The translations under genes were made by a program, and so were the position numbers. From Allosphingosinicella indica (GTDB lineage: Bacteria; Pseudomonadota; Alphaproteobacteria; Sphingomonadales; Sphingomonadaceae): a stretch of DNA of 64,000 nt. The DNA is taken from NCBI RefSeq assembly GCF_900177405.1, contig NZ_LT840185.1, positions 1,045,501 through 1,109,500 on the forward strand. Direction: 5' to 3'. Within the stretch, counting starts at the first letter, position 1. Each line of letters opens with the position of its first letter. The notes under the pieces are model-generated. The model worked only from the letters and a program-made list of their open reading frames with translations, was not told where the DNA came from and did not search any database. Shown in pieces: positions 20,603-30,380 of this stretch.

Positions 20603-21827
20603 GCGCCAGCGCCGCCATCAGCAGCGCGACCGCGATGAACGGCGCGGCCATGCCGAGGCCATAGAGCCCGATGCCGATCGCGGGCGCGGCAATATAGGCC
20701 ATGCCGTTGACCGAGGTGACCATCCCGGCGACGGCATTCTGCTCATGCGGCGCGACGGCGAGTGAGGCGCCGCTGGTGAACCCCGGCCGGAAGAAGCCGA
20801 AGCCCAGCGAGAAAACCGCGAAGCCGAGCGTGATCTCGTAGATGCCCGATGCATAGCCGGTGATCAGCGATCCCGCCGCCGCCAGCACCGCGCCCCAGAT
20901 CACCATCCGCCGCGGCCCGAGCGCGAGCTGCGGGATCAGCCACCATTGCGCGAGCAGCGATGCGCCGGCGCTCACCATAAGCACGATCGCGATCCACTGT
21001 TGCGCGTCGGCGAGCGGCACGTCCATCCGGTCGATGACCAGAAAGCCGATGACGCCGAACAGCGCCGCCTGCCCGTGCCCGCCGACCACGCCGATGACGT
21101 GCCAAGGCAGCACGCGCGGGTCGCGCCAGCGTAGCGGCAGGTGCGGCGCCTCCTCCGCCGGCATCGGCGCACCGCCGCCGATCGATGGATAAGGCGCGAT
21201 CGGCCCGCGGGCGGGGTTGCGCGGGGTATCGTCGGGCAGGCGCGCGACGAGCGCGACGAGCATGATCGCGCCGATCCCGGCAAAGACGATCATCGGCGCA
21301 GCAAGGCCGAGCGGCGGGAAGATGAAGAGCGGCGCCACCGCCGGGCCGATGATCGTGCCAAGCCCGAAGGCCGATGCGATGGCCGCGAGCGCGTTGGTGC
21401 GCTGATCCCCCTCCGTCCGCGCGGCGACATAGGCCTGCACCGCGGGCGGCGATGCGGATCCCCATGCGCCATAGACGCCGCGGCCGAGGATGAAGACCAG
21501 GAAGACGATCCCTGGGGTCAACCAGTGGAGCAGCCCGGCGGCGAGGATCGCGCCGCACATCAGCATCGAGACGATGAAGCCGTAGAGGCCGACTCGCATC
21601 AGCGCGCGCCGCCCGCGCTGGTCCGCGCGGCGCGCCCAATAAGGCGCCGCGACCACCCAGATCACCGCGCTCAAGCTGAAGGTCAGCGCCACATAGATGT
21701 CGGCGACACCAAGCTCGCGGCCGATCGCGGGGAGCAGCGATTGCATCGCCGTATTGCCGGCGGCAGCGACCACCGTCACGCCGAACAGCAGGGCGAACCG
21801 CTCGCGCGGGATGCCGTATCCGCTCAT
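20559..21827 (-). CDS. MFS transporter
   Basis: About 422 aa with twelve predicted helices. The loop 2-3 motif is WARRADQRGRRALM, and GRGVYGAWGSA is in the fifth helix region. It is a major-facilitator carrier of the TetA/multidrug-like group; the substrate is not deducible. ATG 21827 is the first start in a hydrophobic-compatible context. A longer reading to 21929 would add a Cys- and Arg-rich non-membrane tail. It is divergent from the methyltransferase gene (139 bp apart) and overlaps the end of the CDC48-like gene by 44 bp. Confidence 0.85.
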   Translation of the reverse strand: MSGYGIPRERFALLFGVTVVAAAGNTAMQSLLPAIGRELGVADIYVALTFSLSAVIWVVAAPYWARRADQRGRRALMRVGLYGFIVSMLMCGAILAAGLLHWLTPGIVFLVFILGRGVYGAWGSASPPAVQAYVAARTEGDQRTNALAAIASAFGLGTIIGPAVAPLFIFPPLGLAAPMIVFAGIGAIMLVALVARLPDDTPRNPARGPIAPYPSIGGGAPMPAEEAPHLPLRWRDPRVLPWHVIGVVGGHGQAALFGVIGFLVIDRMDVPLADAQQWIAIVLMVSAGASLLAQWWLIPQLALGPRRMVIWGAVLAAAGSLITGYASGIYEITLGFAVFSLGFGFFRPGFTSGASLAVAPHEQNAVAGMVTSVNGMAYIAAPAIGIGLYGLGMAAPFIAVALLMAALALSLLLRPNLSTRAE

Positions 21828-21966
21828 TGCCGCCGCGCCGGATCGCGGTGCGGTAACGGCCTTCCGCACATTGTCATATTTCCGGACCGGGCATGGGCCG
21901 CACTTGCCATCCGGGCGTTGTTTTGCCAACGCGAACCTTCATGCCCAACGGCAACGGACGATCCTG

Positions 21967-22584
21967 ATGACCCTTTCGGCAGAACAAGCCCGGCGCAAAC
22001 GATCGGTCCTGGGCAAGCTGGAGACCGATCCGCGCTGGCAGTTCCTGCGGGGTTTTGTGAAGCATCCGGTGATGGTGGGCTCCGTCATTCCGTCATCGGG
22101 CGTGCTGATGGACAAGATGCTCGGCCCGGTCGATTGGGCGGCGTGCAAGCTGTTCGTCGAATATGGCCCCGGCGTCGGCACCTTCACCCAACGCATCCTC
22201 GACAAGCTGGCGCCCGACGCCACACTCATCACGATCGACACCAATGCCGATTTCACCGACTATCTCGGCAAGAAGATCCGCGACAACCGGCTGATCGCGG
22301 TGACCGGATCGGCGGCGGACGTGCGCACGATCATGGCCGATTGTGGCTTCGACCATGCCGACTACATCCTTTCGGGCCTGCCCTTCTCGACGCTTCCGCC
22401 CGGCATTGGGCCGAAGATCGCGCGCGAGACCGCCGCGGCGCTGCGCCCCGGCGGCGCGTTTTTGGTCTATCAATTCTCACCCAAGGTGAAGCAGTTCCTC
22501 ACCCCCCATTTCGAGCGCATCGACCGCGGCTTCGAATGGATCAACGTGCCCCCGGCAACTCTGTTTTGGGCCTGGAAGGACTGA
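21967..22584 (+). CDS. PmtA-like phospholipid N-methyltransferase
   Basis: About 205 aa class I SAM-dependent methyltransferase. The SAM-binding motif is VEYGPGVGTFT, and the start region (FLRGFVKHPVMVGSVIPSS) resembles Rhodobacter-type phosphatidylethanolamine N-methyltransferases, which make phosphatidylcholine in steps. These enzymes also resemble rRNA adenine dimethylases, so the lipid role is inferred. The frame is open upstream, but the conserved region begins after ATG 21967. It stands alone between the MFS gene and the zinc-ribbon gene. Confidence 0.75.
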   Translation: MTLSAEQARRKRSVLGKLETDPRWQFLRGFVKHPVMVGSVIPSSGVLMDKMLGPVDWAACKLFVEYGPGVGTFTQRILDKLAPDATLITIDTNADFTDYLGKKIRDNRLIAVTGSAADVRTIMADCGFDHADYILSGLPFSTLPPGIGPKIARETAAALRPGGAFLVYQFSPKVKQFLTPHFERIDRGFEWINVPPATLFWAWKD

Positions 22585-22611
22585 CCGCCGCGTGACGTGC
22601 GGCGGAAGGCG

Positions 22612-22902
22612 TCAGTCGAACAATTCCTCGAGGAAGCTCTTGCGCCGTTTGCGGTAGGGCTTGTCATGCCCCGAATAGCCGCCGCCGAACCCCGGCTGCG
22701 GCGCCTGCGCGCCACGCGGCGGATCATAATCACGGTCGGGAAGGTTGTTCGCCGCACTCCGCTCGATGATCTTGTCGAGCTCGCCACGATCGAGCCACAC
22801 GCCGCGGCACAGCGGGCAGTAATCGATCTCGATCGACTGCCGCTCGCTCATCACCAGCGGCGTGTTGTCGATCGGGCAGAGCATTTCCTTGTCCGGACGC
22901 AT
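22612..22902 (-). CDS. TFIIB-type zinc-ribbon protein
   Basis: About 96 aa. The zf-TFIIB domain has LCPID near the start (the second ligand position is Asp, a common variant) and CPLCRGVWLDRGELD. The C-terminal half is Gly/Pro-rich, then basic, ending KRRKSFLEELFD. Start ATG 22902 has AGGGAG at ideal spacing; ATG 22917 is also in frame. Function of such small proteins is unknown. The upstream region holds two contiguous palindromes (22962-22997), probably shared with the divergent small-protein/PspC genes. Confidence 0.83.
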   Translation of the reverse strand: MRPDKEMLCPIDNTPLVMSERQSIEIDYCPLCRGVWLDRGELDKIIERSAANNLPDRDYDPPRGAQAPQPGFGGGYSGHDKPYRKRRKSFLEELFD

Positions 22903-22961
22903 ACCAAGCTCCCTCATGTCGTCGGCTCGACGCTTACGGACGGCGCGTGATGGCATCAAGC

Positions 22962-22997
22962 TTGTCCGAATTCGGACAATTGTCCGGGCACGGACGA
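22962..22997. promoter_or_regulatory. Two back-to-back 18-bp operator palindromes
   Basis: TTGTCCGAATTCGGACAA (22962-22979) is a perfect 18-bp palindrome. It is followed without a gap by TTGTCCGGGCACGGACGA (22980-22997), a second, imperfect copy of the same dyad. They lie between the divergent zinc-ribbon gene and the 34-aa protein/PspC unit, 60 bp from the former. The spacing of exactly two helical half-sites suggests cooperative binding of a dimeric repressor or activator. The regulator is unknown. Confidence 0.7.
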
Positions 22998-23173
22998 AGG
23001 TGAACACCAAAAGCTGGCGATTTTTACCGAACATTGGGCTGCGTTCATCGGGGTGAAAGGTTCGCCCCGATGCGAAGTGGCGGATTTCCGCCGCTTTCGG
23101 GAATTGGCACGGCTTCTGCAAATCCCTTGGCATGGCACCGGACAGTCCGGCGCCGCACAAAGGGAGACTTCAA

Positions 23174-23278
23174 ATGACCTATGTTTCGCTCAACCAGATC
23201 GCCGCTTCGATCGTCGGCGCGCTCATCGCCAGCAGCCTGTTCGTCGCCGCCGCGACCGGCCCGATCCCCTTCGCCTGA
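23174..23278 (+). CDS. 34-aa single-helix membrane peptide
   Basis: A short ORF from ATG 23174 to TGA 23278, beginning MTYVSLNQIAASIVGALIAS and ending TGPIPFA. AGGGAGA lies 8 bp before the start. One membrane helix covers about residues 8-28. Codon use matches the chromosome. It precedes the PspC-domain gene by 35 bp, so the two are probably co-transcribed and share envelope-stress duty. Homologous short proteins are likely missed by annotation. Function is not known. Confidence 0.6.
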   Translation: MTYVSLNQIAASIVGALIASSLFVAAATGPIPFA

Positions 23279-23313
23279 TCGTTCGAACCTCCATCCCGCA
23301 AAGGGGATAGACC

Positions 23314-23499
23314 ATGACCGATCGCTACCTGCTCGACAAAGACAATGCCAAACTGATGGGCGTCTGCGCCGGGCTTTCAAACCACAGTGGCATGGACGCG
23401 ATGGGCGTCCGCATCATCGCCGTCCTGCTGCTGTTCCTCCTCGGGCCGATCACCATCCTGGCGTATCTCGCCACCGGCCTCCTCGCCAACAGCCGCTGA
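23314..23499 (+). CDS. PspC-domain membrane protein
   Basis: A 61-aa PspC-domain protein. It has the signature KLMGVCAGLSNHSGMDAMGVR followed by a helix (about 33-57). In enterobacteria PspC works in the phage-shock response to inner-membrane damage. No pspA, pspB or pspF lies nearby, so here it is a stand-alone short form typical of sphingomonads. AAAGGGGATA precedes the ATG. It is convergent with the alpha/beta hydrolase gene, with a GAGCGC/GCGCTC hairpin at the junction. Confidence 0.85.
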   Translation: MTDRYLLDKDNAKLMGVCAGLSNHSGMDAMGVRIIAVLLLFLLGPITILAYLATGLLANSR

Positions 23500-23513
23500 G
23501 CGCCCGCCCGCGC

Positions 23514-24365
23514 TCAGCGCGCGAGGAAGGACTTGAGCGCCGCGGCAAAGGCCGCAGGCTGATCGAGCATCACCATATGGCCGCTGTTCGCGATCCGCGT
23601 CAGCCGCGCCCCCTTCGCCCCCGCATAAGCGCTGCGATAATCGCGGACGATCACCGCGGGATCGACCCCGCCGCCCGCTGGCGGCGTCGCATAGACTACC
23701 TCCATCGGCGCCGCGATCCGCGGCAGCTCCGGCTTCAGATCGATGAGCGCTAGCTCGTGCATCGCCTGTGCGACCACATCGGGATCGCTCCCCGTCGCCG
23801 CCGCGCCGCCGCCGAAATTGCCCATCAACCCCTCCATCAGCCGCCGCCCGCCGGGCGACGAAGTGAAGATCGAGCGCAGCGAATCCGCCAGCGGCCGGAT
23901 CGCCGCGGCGTCAGACCCGACGAGGCCGGCGGGCGCGGGCAGCATGTCGACCACCATCAGCTTGCCGACCCGCGCCGGATGCCGTGCCGCGAGCATCATC
24001 GCCACCGTGCCGCCCATCGAATGGCCGACAATCGCGGGGCGGACGAGCCGCTGATCGGCGATGTAGCGCGCGATCTCCGCCACCAGCGGCTGGATCACCG
24101 CACTATTCGCGTTGCCGCCCGCCGGCTCGCCCGCGAAGCCCGCGACCTGCAGCAGGTGGTAGCGATAGCCCGGCACCGCCGTCACCGCATCGCTCCACAC
24201 CGATCGCCCGGCGGTGAGGCCGGGGATCAGTAGCACGTCCGGCCCCGATCCGCGCACCCGCACAGAGAAGCGCGTCGGGCGCCATGACGCCGCCTGCGCC
24301 AGCACGGGCGCGGCGCCCAGAACCCCGAGCGCGAGCGCCGAAAGCGTGAAACTGCGTCTATCCAT
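23514..24365 (-). CDS. Exported alpha/beta hydrolase
   Basis: About 283 aa. The N-terminus MDRRSFTLSALALG looks like a Tat-type signal (twin Arg) with cleavage near APVLA-Q. The fold shows the nucleophile elbow GHSMGG and a C-terminal HMVMLD segment with the probable catalytic His. Substrate unknown; esterase- or peptidase-like activity in the periplasm is expected. ATG 24365 gives the clean signal sequence; the reading from 24449 does not. It is divergent from polA. Confidence 0.8.
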   Translation of the reverse strand: MDRRSFTLSALALGVLGAAPVLAQAASWRPTRFSVRVRGSGPDVLLIPGLTAGRSVWSDAVTAVPGYRYHLLQVAGFAGEPAGGNANSAVIQPLVAEIARYIADQRLVRPAIVGHSMGGTVAMMLAARHPARVGKLMVVDMLPAPAGLVGSDAAAIRPLADSLRSIFTSSPGGRRLMEGLMGNFGGGAAATGSDPDVVAQAMHELALIDLKPELPRIAAPMEVVYATPPAGGGVDPAVIVRDYRSAYAGAKGARLTRIANSGHMVMLDQPAAFAAALKSFLAR

Positions 24366-24447
24366 GACTGGGCGGCTAAACGGCTGCGCTTGAACCTCCG
24401 CTGACAGGTCTCCCCAATGCCGGGCGACTAGGCTAGACCGGCGCGTC

Positions 24448-27204
24448 ATGGCCTCCCCGCATCTCTATCTGGTCGACGGATCCAGCTACATCTTCCGTGC
24501 CTTCCACCGGCTGCCGCCGCTCACCAACCGGCACGGCCTCAACGTCGGCGCGGTCTACGGCTACACCACGATGCTGTGGAAGCTGGCCGAAAGCCTGCAC
24601 AAGGCGGACGGGCCGACGCACCTCGCCGTCATCCTCGATAAGTCGGAGAGCACGTTCCGCAACGCGCTTTACCCCGAGTACAAAGCGCACCGCCCGCCGC
24701 CGCCGCCCGAGCTGGTGCCGCAATTCCCGCTGATCCGCGACGCGACGCGCGCCTTCTCGCTGCCGTGCATCGAGGAGGACGGGCTGGAGGCGGACGACAT
24801 CATCGCCTGCTATTCCAAGGCCGCGATCGCTGCCGGCTGGCAGGTGACGATCGTCAGCTCCGACAAGGATCTGATGCAGCTCATCGAGCCGGGCTTGGAC
24901 ATGCTCGACACGATGAACGATCGGCGGATGGGCCGCGACTATGTGATCGAAAAGTTCGGCGTCCCGCCCGAGCAATTGGGCGAAGTGCTCGCGCTGATGG
25001 GCGATGCGGTGGACAATATCCCCGGCGTCCCCGGCATCGGCCCCAAGACGGCATCGAAGCTGATCCAGGAATTCGGCACGGTCGAGGCGGTGCTCGCCGC
25101 CGCGCCGGACATGAAGCCGTCCAAGATGCGTGACAATCTCATCGCCCACGCCGATGCGGCGAGAATGTCGCGCAAGCTGGTTGAGCTGGTGTGCGACGCG
25201 CCGCTCCCCGAACCGCTCGAAGACCTGTCGATGAAGGGCATCCCGGAAGAGCCGCTGCGCGCCTTCCTTGAGGATCACGGCTTCAAGTCGCTGCTCTCGC
25301 GTCTCTCGGCCACCGCGCAGGCGGCGGCGCCCGCGGCCGCAGCGGCGGTGGAGGCGCGAAGCGACGATCCGCCGATCGACCGCAGCGGCTACGAGACCAT
25401 CACCGACGAAGCGGCGCTCGACCGCTGGATCGCGGAAGCGAGCGCTCAAGGCTATGTCGCGCTCGATACCGAGACCAATTCGGTCGATTGCGTCAGCGCG
25501 ATCCTGGTCGGCATCAGCCTCTGCACCGCGCCGGGCCGCGCCTGCTACATCCCCTTGGAGCATGGCGGGCACGACATGCTTTCGGAGCGGCCCGACCAGC
25601 TCGCCGCCGCCACCGTCCTCGGCAAGCTGAAGCCGCTGCTGGAGGATCCGGCGACGCTCAAGATCGGCCACAATTTCAAGTTCGACTGGGTGGTGCTCGA
25701 TCGCCGCGGCATCTGTGTCGCGCCGCTCGACGACACGCTGGTGATGAGCTTCGATCTCAACGCCGGCGGGCTCGCCAGCCACGCGATGGACGATCTCGCG
25801 GTCGAGCATCTCGACCACCAGCCGCTGACCTACAAGGAGGTGTGCGGGGCGGGGAAGAAGCAGATCCCGTTCAACGAGGTGCCGCTCGATCGCGCCACCG
25901 AATATGCCGCGGAGGATGCCGAGATCACGTTCCGGCTATGGCAGCGGTTCAAGCCGCGGCTGGCGCACGAGCGCGTCGCACGCGTCTACGAGCTGGTCGA
26001 CCGGCCGCTGGTGCCGGTGATCGCGCGGATGGAGCGCGAGGGCGTGAAGGTGAACCGCGACGAGCTTTCGCGGCTGTCGGCCGAGTTCAGCGAGCAGATC
26101 GCTGCGCTGGAGGAAAAGATCTGCGGCGAGGCGGGGTGCAAATTCACCATCGGCAGCCCCAAGCAGCTCGGCGACATCCTGTTCGACAAGATGAAGCTCC
26201 CCGGCGGCCGCAAGGGCAAGTCGGGCGTCTATTCGACCGACGTCAATGAGCTGGAGCGGCTGGCGCGCGACGGCGCTCCGATCGCGCGGCTGGTGCTCGA
26301 CTGGCGCCAGCTCACCAAGCTCAAGACCACGTATACCGATGCGCTGCAGCAGCAGATCAATCCCGATACGGGCCGCGTCCACACCACCTACAGCCTGTCC
26401 GGCGCGCAGACCGGGCGGCTATCCTCGACCGATCCCAATCTACAGAACATCCCGATCCGCACTGAGATCGGCCGCCGCATCCGCGACGCCTTCATCGCCG
26501 AGGAAGGCCATGTCATCCTGGCGGCGGACTATAGCCAGATCGAGCTCCGCCTCGCCGCACATATGGCCGACGTGCCCGAGCTGAAGGCCGCGTTCGCCGA
26601 AGGGGCCGACATCCACAACATCACCGCGCGCGAGCTGTTCGGCACGGTCGACCGCGACACCCGCGGACGCGCCAAGACGATCAATTTCGCGATACTCTAT
26701 GGCATCTCGCGTTGGGGGCTCGCCGGCAGGCTCGAAGTGACCGCCGAAGAGGCGCAGGCGATCATTGACCGCTATTTCGAGCGCTTTCCCGGCATCTCCA
26801 ACTACATTGCCGAGACGCTGGAGAAGGCGCGTTCCACCGGCTTCACCACCACTTTGTTCGGCCGCAAGACGCATTTCCCCGGCCTCAAGTCCAAAGTGCA
26901 GCACGAGCGACAGGGGGCGGAGCGCGCCGCGATCAACGCGCCGATCCAGGGCACCAGCGCCGACATCATCAAGCGCGCGATGGCGCGGATGGGGCCGGCG
27001 CTCCGCGACGCGGATCTCGCCGGCGTGCGCATGCTGATGCAGGTGCATGACGAGTTGGTGTTCGAAGTCCCCGCCGCCGAGGTGGAGCAGGCCTCCGCCG
27101 TCATTTGCGCCGTGATGGAAGGCGCCGCCGAGCCCGCGATCCGGCTCAGCGTGCCGCTCGGCGTCGAGGTCGGCACCGGCGCCAATTGGGGCGCCGCGCA
27201 TTGA
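24448..27204 (+). CDS. polA: DNA polymerase I
   Basis: A 918-aa full-length Pol I. It has a 5'-3' exonuclease domain (about 1-290), a 3'-5' exonuclease domain with DTE (VALDTETNS) and a family-A polymerase domain. Motif A is DYSQIELR (D694), motif B has K743 before INFAILYG, and motif C is VHDELV (D868). It fills gaps and removes RNA primers. Its stop overlaps the TTG start of the flippase gene. It is a useful internal standard for the divergent polymerase-like protein at 47,440-48,861. Confidence 0.97.
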   Translation: MASPHLYLVDGSSYIFRAFHRLPPLTNRHGLNVGAVYGYTTMLWKLAESLHKADGPTHLAVILDKSESTFRNALYPEYKAHRPPPPPELVPQFPLIRDATRAFSLPCIEEDGLEADDIIACYSKAAIAAGWQVTIVSSDKDLMQLIEPGLDMLDTMNDRRMGRDYVIEKFGVPPEQLGEVLALMGDAVDNIPGVPGIGPKTASKLIQEFGTVEAVLAAAPDMKPSKMRDNLIAHADAARMSRKLVELVCDAPLPEPLEDLSMKGIPEEPLRAFLEDHGFKSLLSRLSATAQAAAPAAAAAVEARSDDPPIDRSGYETITDEAALDRWIAEASAQGYVALDTETNSVDCVSAILVGISLCTAPGRACYIPLEHGGHDMLSERPDQLAAATVLGKLKPLLEDPATLKIGHNFKFDWVVLDRRGICVAPLDDTLVMSFDLNAGGLASHAMDDLAVEHLDHQPLTYKEVCGAGKKQIPFNEVPLDRATEYAAEDAEITFRLWQRFKPRLAHERVARVYELVDRPLVPVIARMEREGVKVNRDELSRLSAEFSEQIAALEEKICGEAGCKFTIGSPKQLGDILFDKMKLPGGRKGKSGVYSTDVNELERLARDGAPIARLVLDWRQLTKLKTTYTDALQQQINPDTGRVHTTYSLSGAQTGRLSSTDPNLQNIPIRTEIGRRIRDAFIAEEGHVILAADYSQIELRLAAHMADVPELKAAFAEGADIHNITARELFGTVDRDTRGRAKTINFAILYGISRWGLAGRLEVTAEEAQAIIDRYFERFPGISNYIAETLEKARSTGFTTTLFGRKTHFPGLKSKVQHERQGAERAAINAPIQGTSADIIKRAMARMGPALRDADLAGVRMLMQVHDELVFEVPAAEVEQASAVICAVMEGAAEPAIRLSVPLGVEVGTGANWGAAH

Positions 27205-28736
27205 GCACGGCCGCGCCGGCCGACAAGGATATTGCCGCGCTGGCGCGGGGCGGGCGGACGAACTTCTTCGGCTTCCTGCTGCGGCTCGCCGCGCGGCTAC
27301 CCTTCCTGTTCGTCGCCGGCCGTTTCTACGGTGCCGAGGCGCTCGGCCGCTTCGCCTATGCGGTGCTGATCGTCGAATTCGCCGCGCAGCTCGCGACGCT
27401 GGGGCTGAAGCGCGGGCTGGCGCAGCAGCTTTCGAATACCGAGAAGCCGCACGTCTGCGTCGTCTGGGATGCGATGCTGGTCGCCTTCATCGCCTCCGCG
27501 GTGGCGAGCGCGATCCTCATTGCTTTTCCGCAGGCGATGTTCCCCAACAGCCCGATCAACGGCATCGAATGGCTGCTGCCGCTGATCGTCTTCGCGATCG
27601 CGGGCTCGGACATCGCGCTCGCCGCGCTCGCCTATCAGCACAACGTCAAGGCGACGGTGACCGCGCGCGCGATCGTCGAGCCGTGGACGATCAGCATCGC
27701 GGCGACGCTTCTCTTCTTCACTCTCTCCAAGCGCGACGGCCTCATCATCGCCTATGTGCTGTCGATGGTCGCGGCGCTGGGCGCGTCGCTCTGGCCGCTG
27801 TTCAAGGCCTATGGCTGGCCGCACGGCTGGCGGCCCGAAGTGCGCGGCCTCTGGGCGCTGACCCGGCGCAACATGCCGCTCGCCGCCGCCGACGCGATCG
27901 AATGGGGATCGCGCCGCATCGACATCGCGATCCTCGGCCTGTTCTTCTCGCCCGCGATCGTCGGCATCTATTATGTCGCGCAGCAGGTCGCGAGCCTGCC
28001 ACAGAAGCTCAAGACCAGCTTCGATCCGATCCTCGGCCCGGTCATCACGCAGAAGCTCGCCGAAGACGATAAGCCGGCGGTGGCGAGGCAGGTCCGCCAG
28101 GTCGGCTTCTGGATCATCGCCGCGCAGGTCGGCATCGCGCTCGCGCTCGGCATCCCGGGCGAGGCGGTGATGGGCCTCGTCGGCCCCAATTTCGTCGGCG
28201 GCACCGCGGCGCTCGGCTTCCTGCTCGCGGCGGAAGCGGTGGCGGCGACCGCGGTCGTCTCCGAAGCCGCGCTCGTCTACGTCGCGCGGCACCGCAATCT
28301 GATGATCTCGTTGGCGATGGTCGCGGTGCAGGTCGCGCTATCGATCGCGCTGATCCTGGCCGCGCGCGCGGCGCAATGGCCGGAAAGCTGGCAGGCGGCG
28401 GGGCCGGCGCTGGGGCTGATGCTTGCGCTCGGCTTGTCCTCGATCCTGAAGGCGCGGCTGCTCTCGCGCCTGCTCGGCGCGCCCGTGCAGGGGTGGCGCT
28501 GGCCGCTCGTCTGGGCAACGGGCGCCGCCGTCGTCGTTGGCTGGTGCTTCACCTTGCTGCCGCCAAATCTCGAATGGGTCGAGCTGGTGTTCGGCATCCC
28601 GGCGATCCTGGGCGCCTTCGGCTACATCATGTGGCGCAAGGGCTTCACCCGCGAGGACCGCGCGCTGTTCCGCAGCCACGCGCCCGAGGAAGACGCGACG
28701 CTACCCCCTGCGAAGCTGGCACCGCGCGAAAGCTGA
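27201..28736 (+). CDS. Oligosaccharide flippase-family membrane protein
   Basis: About 511 aa with twelve or more predicted helices. It resembles Wzx/RfbX-type polysaccharide flippases, with the early [20 protein letters not shown] region. Such proteins turn lipid-linked oligosaccharides over the inner membrane. The start appears to be TTG 27201, overlapping the polA stop (TTGA), so translation is coupled; the open frame further into polA is not meaningful. It is an unusual partner for polA and probably has a second promoter. Convergent with purH. Confidence 0.8.
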   Translation: MSTAAPADKDIAALARGGRTNFFGFLLRLAARLPFLFVAGRFYGAEALGRFAYAVLIVEFAAQLATLGLKRGLAQQLSNTEKPHVCVVWDAMLVAFIASAVASAILIAFPQAMFPNSPINGIEWLLPLIVFAIAGSDIALAALAYQHNVKATVTARAIVEPWTISIAATLLFFTLSKRDGLIIAYVLSMVAALGASLWPLFKAYGWPHGWRPEVRGLWALTRRNMPLAAADAIEWGSRRIDIAILGLFFSPAIVGIYYVAQQVASLPQKLKTSFDPILGPVITQKLAEDDKPAVARQVRQVGFWIIAAQVGIALALGIPGEAVMGLVGPNFVGGTAALGFLLAAEAVAATAVVSEAALVYVARHRNLMISLAMVAVQVALSIALILAARAAQWPESWQAAGPALGLMLALGLSSILKARLLSRLLGAPVQGWRWPLVWATGAAVVVGWCFTLLPPNLEWVELVFGIPAILGAFGYIMWRKGFTREDRALFRSHAPEEDATLPPAKLAPRES

Positions 28737-28748
28737 GCTTCCTTCCGC

Positions 28749-30320
28749 TCAGTGGCGGAAGTGGCGCATGCCGGTGAAGACCATGGCGAGTCCCGCCTCG
28801 TCGGCTGCGGCGATCACCTCGTCGTCGCGGATCGATCCGCCCGGCTGGATCACCGCCGTCGCCCCCGCCTCGACCGCGGCGAGCAGCCCGTCGGCGAAGG
28901 GGAAGAAGGCGTCCGAAGCGACCGCCGAGCCGATCGTGCGCGGCTCGCCACAGCCCGCTTTCTCCGCCGCATCCTTGGCCTTCCACGCGGCGATGCGCGC
29001 GGATTCCAGCCGGTTCATCTGCCCCGCGCCGATGCCCGCGGTGGCGCCGTCCTTTGCGTAGACGATGGCGTTCGACTTGACGTGCTTCGCGACCGTCCAG
29101 GCGAACAGGCAGTCCTTCAGCTCCTGCTCGGTCGGCGCGCGCTTGGTCACCATGCGCAGTTCGTCGCGGGTGATGCCGCCATTGTCGCGGGACTGGAGCA
29201 GCATCCCGCCCGCGATCGATTTGATCGTCAGTCCCGGCCGCGCCGGAGCGGCGAAATCGCCGCACAGCAGGAGGCGGAGGTTCTTCTTGCGCGCGAAGGC
29301 GGCGCGCGCCGCATCGTCGGCGCCCGGCGCCACGACGACTTCGGTGAAAATCTCGCAGATCGCTTCCGCCGTCGCGCCGTCGAGCGGCCGATTGCAGGCG
29401 ATGATGCCGCCGAACGCCGACACCGTGTCGCAGGCGAAGGCGGCGCGATAGGCGTCGAGCAGCGTCTCGCCGCTCGCCACGCCGCAGGGGTTGGCGTGCT
29501 TGACGATTACCACCGTCGGTGGGCCGTCCTTGAATTCGGCGACCAGCTCGAGCGCGGCATCGGCGTCGTTGTAGTTGTTGTAGCTGAGCTCCTTGCCCTG
29601 CAGCTGCTCGGCCTGCGCGATCCCCGGGGTGGCCGGGCCGGCGGGAACGTAGAGCGCGGCGCGCTGGTGCGGGTTCTCGCCGTAGCGCAGCTCCTGCGCG
29701 CGGCGCACGGGAATCGCGACCGTCTCGGGGAAGATCTCGCCCTGATCGGCGAAGGCGAACCACGAGGCGATGGTCGCATCATATTGCGCGGTGAGCGCGA
29801 ACGCTTTCGCCGCGAGCCGCTTGCGATCCTCCAGCGTGGTCTCGCCCTTGGCTACGAGCGCATAATCGGCCGGATCGGTGACGATCGCCACACTCGCGTG
29901 ATTCTTCGCGGCCGAGCGGACCATCGACGGTCCGCCGATGTCGATATTCTCGATCACCTCGTCGCGCTCCGCGCCGCGCGTAACGGTCTGCGCAAAGGGA
30001 TAGAGATTGACGACGACGAGATCGATCATGCCGATGTCGTGCGCTGCCGCCGCTTCCTCATGCGCCGCATCGCCGCGCACCGCGAGCAGGCCGCCGTGAA
30101 CCTTGGGATGCAGCGTCTTCACCCGCCCGTCCATCATCTCGGGAAAGCCGGTAAGATCGGAGATGTCGCGCACTTCCAGCCCCGCACCACGGAGCGCCTT
30201 GGCGGTGCCGCCGGTGGAGACCAGCTCGACGCCTTGTCCGGCCAACGCCTGCCCCAGTTCCGCCAGCCCTTCCTTGTCGGAGACGGAGAGCAAAGCGCGG
30301 CGAATCTTCACGGTGGACAT
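28749..30320 (-). CDS. purH: Bifunctional AICAR formyltransferase / IMP cyclohydrolase
   Basis: A 523-aa PurH of normal length. The N-terminal MGS-like IMP cyclohydrolase domain (about 1-200) starts [12 protein letters not shown]. The C-terminal AICAR transformylase domain includes LRYGENPHQ and KHANPCGVA. It performs the last two steps of purine synthesis, giving IMP. It is the last gene of the minus-strand run from htpX, 60 bp after the heparinase-like gene, and may also have its own promoter. Confidence 0.96.
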   Translation of the reverse strand: MSTVKIRRALLSVSDKEGLAELGQALAGQGVELVSTGGTAKALRGAGLEVRDISDLTGFPEMMDGRVKTLHPKVHGGLLAVRGDAAHEEAAAAHDIGMIDLVVVNLYPFAQTVTRGAERDEVIENIDIGGPSMVRSAAKNHASVAIVTDPADYALVAKGETTLEDRKRLAAKAFALTAQYDATIASWFAFADQGEIFPETVAIPVRRAQELRYGENPHQRAALYVPAGPATPGIAQAEQLQGKELSYNNYNDADAALELVAEFKDGPPTVVIVKHANPCGVASGETLLDAYRAAFACDTVSAFGGIIACNRPLDGATAEAICEIFTEVVVAPGADDAARAAFARKKNLRLLLCGDFAAPARPGLTIKSIAGGMLLQSRDNGGITRDELRMVTKRAPTEQELKDCLFAWTVAKHVKSNAIVYAKDGATAGIGAGQMNRLESARIAAWKAKDAAEKAGCGEPRTIGSAVASDAFFPFADGLLAAVEAGATAVIQPGGSIRDDEVIAAADEAGLAMVFTGMRHFRH

Positions 30321-30380
30321 GGGTTACTTTCGATGGATGCGGGAATCGGTGCCGCCCATAGCGGCCCGGGCGTGTCGTAG

